NCBI GenBank assembly: GCA_023362775.1
Contig: JALMGJ010000003.1
Location: 183,911,725 to 183,975,724, forward strand
Length of the DNA stretch: 64,000 bases
Source: Charina bottae
Taxonomy: Eukaryota > Chordata > Lepidosauria > Squamata > Charinaidae
Direction: 5' to 3'
Shown: piece by piece, positions 57,509 to 64,000 of the stretch
Layout of the letters: every line of letters starts with the position of its first letter
How positions within the stretch are numbered: position 1 is the stretch's first letter
The notes under the pieces: generated by a model
Database searches by the model: none
What the model was told of the DNA's origin: nothing
Seen by the model: only the letters and a program-made list of their open reading frames with translations
Made by a program: the position numbers and the translations under genes

Positions 57509-58984
57509 AAGGTTTTAGGTTGTAGGTGGGTGTTCAAACTGAAAAAAGATTCTGATGGCAAAATTCAGAAGTACAAAGCAAGGTTGGTAGCAAAAGGTTT
57601 TGCTCAAAGAAAAAATGTGGATTATGACAAAACTTTTGCTCCAGTGACAAAAGCTGAATCTATCAGGTTGCTTTTAAAGGTTGCTGCCATGAAGAAACTG
57701 TCTGTTTATCACTATGATATTCAAACTGCTTTTCTGTATGGTGACTTGGAGGAAAAATTGTTTATGCAACAACCTCCTGGTTATGAAAAAGAAAAACATC
57801 TTGTGTGTGAGTTGCAGAAATCCATCTATGGATTGAAACAAGCCGCGCGTTGTTGGAATATTAAAATGGATAATATTTTGCAAAAATTTGGGTTTCAGAA
57901 GGGAATTGCTGATCCTTGTGTGTATGTAAAAAATGATAAGCAAGGTGTAATGTACTTGTGCTTGTATGTGGATGATTTGTTGCTGCTCACATCATCTGAT
58001 GAACAGAAGCATTCCTTTGAGGTTTGTATGAAAAACAATTTCTCATTGAAATGTCTTGGAGCAGTCAACAATTACTTAGGATTAGAAATTCAGAGGGAAA
58101 AAGATGGCAGTTTTCTCATAAGCCAGAGTAGCAAAATCAAGAAGCTGCTGGAGGATTTTAAAATGCAGGACTGCAAGTCTGTCTCCTCCCCCATGCTTCC
58201 CGAGTTTCTAAAAGAGGAGGGGGTGAAGGGGGATGGTGAGTCATCTGAAGGAGATAGTTTCAGATCAGCCATTGGCAGTCTTCTTTACATTGCAAACAAT
58301 AGCCGTCCGGACATTTCTAACAGTGTGTCCATTTTGAGCAGGTTTGTGGAAAATCCCACATCTGCTGCAAAGTCTGGGTTAAAAAGGCTGTTTCGTTATT
58401 TGCAAGGCACCAAAGATTTTTGCTTAAGGTTGTCTGCTACAGACACAGAAGAAAAGTTAGAATGCTGGTGTGATTCAGATTGGGCTGGAGATCTCACTGA
58501 TAGGAAGTCTACTTCTGGAAGTGTAATTCAATTTGCAAAGTCCACTATTGCATGGTTTTCCAGAAAGCAGACTGTAGTAGCCATCAGCACAGCTGAAGCT
58601 GAATTTTATGCTTTAGCACAACTGTGCAATGAAGTAATTTGGTTTACACAATTGTTGCAAGACATTGGAGTCATTTTAAGCCAGCCTGTAACAATTCATG
58701 AAGACAATCAAGCTTGTATCCATTTGGCTTTATCTGAAAGTTCCAGAAATCGCACAAAGCACATTGATGTGCGTTTTCATCTTGTTAAAGATTTTCTAGC
58801 CAAGAAAAAGGTTATTTTGAAATACTGTGATACTAAATTAATGTTGGCTGATATCTTAACCAAGCCTCTAGTTGCCAGTAGGCACAATGAGTTAATTTCC
58901 AAGCTGGGTTTGTTTCCATATTCTTGTCATAAAAAAAGGGGAGTGTTGTATATATATTTTTATGTCTGTAGAATATGTGGCTGA
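57509..58984 (+). pseudogene. pol: Copia RT-RNase H, downstream of the in-frame stop
   Basis: It continues in the same frame as the upstream ORF, with no frameshift. RT: KARLVAKGFAQRKNVDY, IQTAFLYGDLEE (motif A Asp present), YGLKQAARCW, and the catalytic YVDDLLLL at codons 971-974 counted from 55055. RNase H: CWCDSDWAGDLTDRKSTSG (Asp at 1140), STAEAEFYAL and HEDNQACIHLALS. The C-terminus RTKHIDVRFHLVKD...ADILTKPL is typical of copia. The last ~13 codons read into the 3' LTR. Because the TAG precedes all RT catalytic motifs, RT would be made only by stop readthrough, or not at all. Confidence 0.93.
58931..58943 (+). other. Copia polypurine tract
   Basis: aaaaaaaggggag immediately precedes the 3' LTR, the expected plus-strand priming site. 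Confidence 0.85.
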
Positions 58985-59432
58985 GTTTTTAAAAAGCCAG
59001 GCCTCAAAAACTTTTTTCCTGTTTGGGCTCAGAGAGCACATGTTCACCCCCACTCAGGAATGTTATTTGCCTTCAGGTGCTGGCCAGTCTGTGAGTTCTG
59101 ACCAATCAGAATTAGCTGTTAGAGCTTTGCCCATATTGGGAATCTGTTGCCTAGGTGTTTTGGTCACATGCTGGATTCTGTCCACTCAGATGCTGATCAA
59201 GTTAAGGTTTAAAATGTAAATGCCTTTTGTCCTTTTGTTTTCTTCCTCTGCATTCTGCTCTCTGCTATCAAAATGTAAATGGCTATGCTAATCAACCATG
59301 CCATGCTTTGGCTGAAGAAGATTCAAGGTTTGTTCCTATGTTTTTGTTTTAAATAAAACAACGTTTTTACTACAAACTTATCTCTTGGTTTTTTTCCATA
59401 ACTCTGATCACAAATTTTATAAAAATACAAAA
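58944..59432 (+). repeat. Copia 3' LTR
   Basis: 489 bp, about 99.4 percent identical to the 5' LTR by eye (one substitution near the start, one extra A in 'caaaaact', one substitution in 'gaagNagattc'). TSD tatac follows. Confidence 0.95.
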
Positions 59433-59437
59433 TATAC

Positions 59438-59997
59438 TGCTAAAACACTATTTCTTTTTATTTCTTTTTACTCTTTTGCTGTTGGTCTTTTTCTTTTTCA
59501 CTTTATTATTGGCCCAGATTGGAGAGATGATGTGTCATTTACATTGACAAAAATGACTCAATTCATATTGTTTTCTGGTTCAGGGACACCCCCCCCTTCT
59601 AACCGTCACCAGTTTTTAAATGTATTTTAAAGTAGGTATGTAGATTGAAAATGTATTATTTCTGTCTTAATTGAATTTCTTCTGATTTTTAAAGCAACCT
59701 GGATTTTTTTTCTGAAAGGTGGTAGAGCATTATTTCTAATAAATACATTCAAATAAATACATTGGGGTGAGAAAACACTCCTAGCCCAAAGATTTTATTG
59801 CCCTAAAGAGACCTTCCAGAGGCGGTATGACATCCATGTTTCATAGCATTGCCCTCATTCTTGGGTTTGCATTCCACTTTCTCATCTTTTCCAAAAATGA
59901 AGAAAAGGGATAAATAAAATTCCAAAGTTATATTATGTTCAGTTACTTTGCAACTGGCAGCTCCCCAGCAAGCTGCTGATTATTTATGATGAAATGT
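59438..59997. other. Non-coding spacer, nothing recognised
   Basis: No gene or repeat family was recognised. Confidence 0.4.
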
Positions 59998-60005
59998 GAA
60001 ATAGG

Positions 60006-60239
60006 TAGGCTGACCATACGTCCCGTTTTGAATGGGACAGTCCTGGTTTTTAAACAATTCCTGACCGTCCCGTTGTTTTAAGAAAAATATCCATTTTGTC
60101 CCATTTTTGAAAGTTCCCGTGGCGAAGCGCGCCCGCGCGCCCACATGCGCATGCCTGCACGCACGCATGCCCACTTTGTCCGGTGAGCCGTGGGTAGGTT
60201 AGTGTCCCATTTTTCTCTCAAGGAAATATGGTCAGCCTA
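60006..60239 (+). mobile_element. hAT-like MITE, TAGGCTGACCATA family, exact 8-bp TSD
   Basis: TIRs TAGGCTGACCATA and TATGGTCAGCCTA are exact. The TSD gaaatagg is exact at 59998-60005 and 60240-60247. The 234-bp element has subterminal 'cccgttttgaatgggacagtcc' blocks shared with 52188-54100 and a GC-rich alternating gcgcgccc/gcatgc centre. It has no coding capacity. Confidence 0.92.
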
Positions 60240-60247
60240 GAAATAGG

Positions 60248-60612
60248 AGCAAAGCCCAGGAGAACCCTGTTTCGAGACACACACGGCAATTTAAAGTGAT
60301 TGCTTTCTGGCAATGTGCACCACTCCCCATTTCACTTTTCCTGGTTAGAGTTAAGCAAAGACATGAAAAACCACTGTATCAAGGGGTCAGGAGCATCTTG
60401 AAGTTCTAGCTGATAAGCAAACCAGGTTTAGACCCCTTTCACTTTTTCTGTTGGTGAAACCCTAGTGGACTGCTGCCTCACATTTCTCCTATGAGATGAC
60501 ACTGATTAACCCTCAATGCTGCTGAGAATAGTGAGGAAAATGTAAAATCCCACGAAAGTTCTTCTTCAAGATGAACCCCAATAATGGTTCATCTTGGAAA
60601 CAGGACTTAGGA
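60248..60612. other. Non-coding spacer
   Basis: Nothing recognised. Confidence 0.4.
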
Positions 60613-60790
60613 AGGTCTGTAGCTTGAATCATGTCAACTGGGTTTCTATTTTCTCAGTGGAAACGTTTCACTCCTTATCCAAGAAGCTTCTTCAGTCTGA
60701 GCAAAGTTTGTAAGGGAATCCTTAAATATGTTTCTAGGGTGACTGTGTGACCATGCACCTGGGGCTAGGTCATGGTTATTTTGAGATGTT
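60613..60790 (-). repeat. PLE 3' terminal repeat (pLTR)
   Basis: Direct-repeat partner of 63297-63497, about 170 bp aligned. It lies just beyond the ORF stop and contains the hammerhead-like motif at 60653-60701. Confidence 0.85.
60653..60701 (-). ncRNA. Hammerhead-like motif in 3' pLTR
   Basis: Minus strand: ctcag-A-CTGAAGA, stem II hairpin gcttctt-ggat-aaggagt, GAAAC, then ctgag. Compared with the 14217 copy, the C closing stem II has become T, which weakens the core stem. Confidence 0.4.
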
Positions 60791-60795
60791 TATTT

Positions 60796-62016
60796 CTAAG
60801 TCCCTTTATCATCCAAAGGAGGATCGTTAACATTACCTTGCTGTTGTTGAGATTGCGAAATGGTCTTAATCTTCCTAGGCACAGAAGACAAAGCAGGAAG
60901 GAAAATAGGGGAAAGATTGTGCCTGAGGCCCCCACCTCTATTCAAAGAAGGATTTTCCAAGTTGGCATAAATGGATTCCTTGACCCCTCTTTCAAAACAC
61001 TTATCTTCCCTGTCAAAAATGTGAACATTAATGTCCTCAAATGAGTGTTCTTTTTCCTTTAGATGAAGGTAAACTGCTGACTCTGGTCCTGTGGCGTTGC
61101 TCCTCCTGTGTTGGGCCATCCTCCTGTACAAAGGTTGTTTGGTTTCTCCAATGTAGAGCTCAGAGCACTCCTCACTGCACTGGATTGAATACACTACATT
61201 GCTTTTCTTGTGTTTTGGAGTTTGATCTTTGGGGTGTACAAGCCTCTGTCTCAGTGTGTTGGTGGGTTTGAAATATACAGGTATGTGGTGTTTGCCAAAT
61301 ATCCGTTTTATCTTTTCAGACACGCCAGCCATGTAAGGAATGACCAGGTTCTTCCATTTACTCTGAGTCTCAGCCCTGTCTGTCACTGTTTTAGGTCTGG
61401 TAGACTTAGATTTAGTGTAGGCCCAATTTGGATATCCACAGGCCTTCAGAGCTGTTCTCAGGTGCTGATTTTCATTCTTTTTGGAATCCATGGAGGTGGG
61501 GATGGTTTCTGCTCTGTGTGACAATGACCTGATGACCCCTAGTTTGTGCTGTAGTGGATGGTGGGAGTCAAACATCAGATATTGATCTGTGTGTGGGGGT
61601 TTCCTGTAGATCCCTATTTCTAGCTTGCCACCGGTCCCAATGAGGACTTCACAGTCTAAGAATGCCAGTCTGTTGTCCTTGGTGTCTTCTCTGGTGAACC
61701 TAATGTTGGAATATATAGTGTTTATATGGTCCGTGAAGGTCTGTACTTCCTGGGCCTTGATTTTAACCCAGGTCTCATCCACATACCTGAACCAGTGGGT
61801 GGGCGCTGTTCCCTGGAATGTGTTGAGTGCTTTCTTCTCCACTTCTTCCATGTATAAATTGGCCACAATGGGTGACACAGGAGAACCCATGGCACAGCCG
61901 TGTTTTTGTCTGTAAAAGTCACCTCTGTATGAGAAATAAATGGTGTTGAGACACAGGTCCAGAAGATGGCAGATCTGGTTTGGGTTGAGATGGTTTCTCC
62001 TTTCAAGGGTGCTGTC
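60796..62016 (-). pseudogene. PLE RT C-terminal half plus GIY-YIG endonuclease
   Basis: The same frame as the upstream ORF, reopening right after TAG at 62017-62019. The first 42 codons (STLERRNHLNPNQICHLL...) lead to CAMGSPVSPIVANLYME (RT motif B). Motif C reads FRYVDETW: the second Asp of the usual YVDD is Glu (GAG at 61774-61776, codon 524 from 63345). The linker is followed by a GIY-YIG nuclease: VVYSIQC (codon ~717) and ELYIGETKQPLYRR (codon ~730), with downstream ESIYANLENPSLNRGGGL and C-terminus PPLDDKGT. The endonuclease part appears intact and would nick target DNA in a functional element. Confidence 0.9.
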
Positions 62017-63345
62017 CTATTCTAGTCTCTTCCTGACCATGGATAGAGCATGAGTGGTGGGGATGCTGGTGAAAAGGGAGGACACATAAAAGGAGACCAT
62101 AGTTTCATCTGTATCCAGTTTCAGGATCTTTGCTTTGGAAACAAATTTTTCCGAATTATGGATGTGGTGTTCAGAGTGTCCAACCAGAGGTGCTAGTATG
62201 GTAGAGAGGTGTTTGGCAATGTTGTATGTTACCGAATTAATGCTGCTGACTATGGGTCGAAGGGGTGTTCCTTCCTTGTGGATCTTAGGGAGTCTGTAAA
62301 TGCAGGGGATGGCTTCTTCAGGATACAGACGGTGGTAGGTAATCCTATCGATGGAGCCATCATGTTCCAATTGCTTCAAACTGTCTATTACCTTTTTCTT
62401 GTAATTGCTGGTGGGGTCTCTTTTCAGTTTTTCATTTGTATGGTGATCCTCCAAAAGTGAGGTAATTTTATTGTGGTAGTCTGCAGTGTTTAGAACCACT
62501 GTACATCTTCCTTTGTCAGCAGGTAAAATGGTGATGGTTTCATCTTTGCTGAGGGCTGTCAGGGCTCTCCCCTCTTGGACGGTAAGGTTGTGGGGAGGAG
62601 GTTGAGCACTGGACAGAGCTGCAGATATTTTAGGCCGGAGTTGTTCTGCTTCCTCAAAAGGTAGGTGGTTGTTGTGGATGGCAGATTCTGTGGCTGTAAT
62701 GAGCTCCACAACCGGAACTTGCTTGGGAGTGATGGCAAAATTAAGACCGTTGGCTACGACATCTCTCTCTGGTTGGGTGAGTTCTCTGTCTGAGAGATTT
62801 TTCACCCACATGTTCTTTTTGTCCTCTGTGGTCCTGTTGTTGTTGTTCCTCCCAGCGGTTTCTCCAGTTCCTTGTTTCTGCTTGCTGCGATAAAGAAGAA
62901 TGTCAAATTTCTTAGTTTGCCTCTCCTTTGTCTTGTGATGCTGGGCCAGCTGTACTTTACTGCCAAGTTGAATAACTCTATCCAGGACTGGGTCAGGAAG
63001 GGTGGCTGTGAGTTCCTGGTGAAGGTTTTCAAAATTGTATTGCAGGGCATCAATGGTGAAGTGGACTTGCCTTATTCTTTCATTTAGAAGATGTCTTTGT
63101 GCCTTCTGCAGGATCTGGTCTGCTCTGTGACCCTTAACTGTAGATTGCAGGCGTAGGCTTGTCGGGATGAATCTCTGTTGTCTGCATCTGAGGTTGAAAC
63201 GTAGGTGGTTTCTATAGTCTGCCACCTTTCTTGCTGTCTTCTCGAATTTCCTTACCAACTTCAGGGTTTCTTCCCCAAAATGTATGGCAATATGTCGATG
63301 AAGGTTCTCAGTCATCCAGGTGGAATTGTCTGTAGCTTGAATCAT
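62017..63345 (-). pseudogene. PLE N-terminal region and RT N-terminal half, ending at TAG
   Basis: 442 codons from the ATG at 63345, which lies within the pLTR (MIQATDNSTWMTENLH is terminal-repeat sequence). A Lys/Gln-rich N-terminus (to ~190) precedes the RT: TILPADKGRCTVVLN, YRLPKIHKEGTPLRPIVSS and KHLSTILAPL. Motif A reads MVSFYVSSLFTSIP, where the catalytic Asp expected in F-D-V is Tyr (TAT, 62086-62088, codon 420). The frame ends at TAG 62017-62019 and continues in phase as the next feature. A complete frame would have about 849 codons, the normal PLE size. Confidence 0.9.
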
Positions 63346-63497
63346 GTCAACTGGATTTCTATTTTCTCAGTGGAAACGTTTCGCTCCTTATCCAAGAAGC
63401 TTCTTCAGTCTGAGCAAAGTTTGTAAGGAAATTCTTAAATATGTTTCTAGGGTGGCTGTGTGACCTTGCACCTGTGGCTAGGTCATGGTTATTTTGC
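63297..63497 (-). repeat. PLE 5' terminal repeat (pLTR)
   Basis: Matches 60613-60790 and 14143-14345. It includes the start codon of the ORF and a hammerhead-like motif at 63366-63414. Confidence 0.85.
63366..63414 (-). ncRNA. Hammerhead-like motif in 5' pLTR
   Basis: Minus strand ctcag-A-CTGAAGA, stem II gcttctt-ggat-aaggagc (one G-U pair), GAAAC, ctgag. Same layout as at 14217-14265. Confidence 0.45.
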
Positions 63498-64000
63498 TCT
63501 ACATTGGAGAAACCAATAACCAAATAACCAAAGTTATTTTGCTCTACATTGGAGAAACCAAACAACCTTTGTACAGGAGGAGCAACACCACAGGACCAGA
63601 GTCAGCAGTTTACCTTCATCTAACGGAAAAAGAACACTCATTTGAGGACATTAATGTTCACATTTTAGACAGAGAAGATAAGTGGTTTGAAAGAGGGGTC
63701 AAGGAATCCATTTATGCCAACTTGGAAAATCCTTCTTTGAATAGAGGTGGGGGCCTCAGGCACAATCTTTCACCTATTTTCCTTCCTGCTTTGTCTTCTG
63801 TGCCTAGAAAGATTAAGACCATTTCGCAATCTCAACAACAGCAAGGTAATCTTAACAATCCTCCTTTGGATGATAAAGGGACTTAGAAATAAACATCTCA
63901 AAATAACCATGACCTAGCCACAGGTGCAAGGTCACACAGCCACCCTAGAAACATATTTAAGGATTCCCTTACAAACTTTGCTCAGACTGAAGAAGCTTCT
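63489..64000 (+). mobile_element. Truncated PLE copy, inverted head-to-head, cut by the window edge
   Basis: Directly after the minus-strand pLTR the sequence becomes plus-strand PLE, starting in the endonuclease codons (ctctacattggagaaacc) and running through the stop at 63884-63886 into a plus-oriented pLTR (63887-64000, continuing outside). The two copies are thus joined 5' to 5'. A 45-base tandem duplication lies at the junction: ttattttgctctacattgga at 63489 and again at 63534. Confidence 0.9.
63494..63886 (+). pseudogene. PLE endonuclease C-terminus, truncated
   Basis: Open from the junction to the usual C-terminus PPLDDKGT. The YIGET segment occurs twice because of the junction duplication. 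Relative to the other two copies, six codons (MAQHRR) are missing after LYRR; that deletion is between two acaggagga repeats. No promoter or start of its own was found. Confidence 0.85.

Larger units (their letters stand above)
54351..59432 (+). mobile_element. Ty1/copia LTR retrotransposon, nearly intact
   Basis: A complete 5.08-kb element: 5' LTR 54351-54838, primer site 54839-54854, Gag-Pol from 55055, polypurine tract 58931-58943, 3' LTR 58944-59432. The exact 5-bp TSD tatac is at 54346-54350 and 59433-59437. By eye the LTRs differ at two substitutions and one indel over 488 bp, so the insertion is recent. The only coding lesion seen is one in-frame TAG at 57506-57508. Domain order (Gag, PR, IN, RT, RNase H) is diagnostic of copia rather than gypsy. 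Copia elements are uncommon in amniote genomes, from general knowledge. Confidence 0.96.
60613..63497 (-). mobile_element. Near full-length Penelope-like element (GIY-YIG type)
   Basis: On the minus strand one long ORF encodes RT and a GIY-YIG endonuclease. It is flanked by direct terminal repeats (pLTRs) at about 63297-63497 (5') and 60613-60790 (3'), each with the same 'ctgtagcttgaatcatgtca' and 'aggtcatggttatttt' blocks. The ORF begins inside the 5' pLTR. Lesions are one in-frame stop and two changes at catalytic RT residues. The high-coordinate side continues directly into an inverted, truncated copy. A TSD at the low-coordinate end could not be defined. Confidence 0.92.

Overview
The window looks like gene-poor nuclear DNA of a squamate reptile, probably a snake or lizard. 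The evidence is the repeat content, not a host gene: tRNA-derived SINEs with Bov-B-like 3' tails, 5S-rRNA-derived SINEs, a Bov-B LINE 3' end, L2/CR1-type LINE debris, a Penelope-like element (PLE), a Ty1/copia element, a Ty3/gypsy (Sushi-like) element, several hAT-type DNA transposons and many long microsatellites in AT-rich sequence. I found no convincing host protein-coding exon, tRNA gene or rRNA gene. The long reading frames all belong to mobile elements or to simple repeats. Species-level placement is not possible from this sequence alone.

Layout. 0-4.6 kb: a partial gypsy LTR at the left edge, unique AT-rich DNA, and a LINE reverse-transcriptase fossil interrupted by a perfect 90-bp-arm PLE hairpin with a 13-bp target duplication; then a full-length SINE. 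4.6-7.5 kb: a gypsy element with both LTRs and a TSD, but most of pol deleted. 8.8-9.3 kb: a DNA transposon carrying a 39-bp minisatellite. 10.4-12.0 kb: microsatellites. 13.1-14.7 kb: a TIR transposon, a 5S-derived SINE and a 5'-truncated PLE. 17.6-19.2 kb: a second TIR transposon and a truncated SINE. 22.7-24.6 kb: an L2-type LINE with an internal deletion. 26.2-29.6 kb: a decayed LINE split by younger insertions. 32.6-47.1 kb: mostly unique DNA with scattered SINE, LINE and MITE pieces, and a duplicated SINE-bearing segment at 45.5 and 46.7 kb. 48.7-49.05 kb: a Charlie-type hAT element. 52.2-54.1 kb: a 1.9-kb composite TIR element. 54.35-59.43 kb: an almost intact copia element. 60.0-60.24 kb: a short hAT-like MITE. 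60.6-64.0 kb: a nearly full-length PLE on the minus strand, joined head-to-head to a truncated plus-strand copy that runs off the window.

The two autonomous-size retroelements are both very recognisable and both broken. The copia polyprotein has one in-frame TAG in the RT region. The PLE has one in-frame TAG plus substitutions at two catalytic RT aspartates. The copia LTRs differ at about 3 of 488 positions, so that insertion is young; the gypsy LTRs differ by roughly 10 percent and are older.

The most interesting points are the copia primer-binding site, which matches the anticodon arm of initiator tRNA-Met (as in Drosophila copia); a hammerhead-ribozyme-like motif in every PLE terminal repeat; the perfect PLE hairpin with a TSD; and a DNA-transposon family that carries a shared minisatellite. 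I did not find a wholly new gene system.
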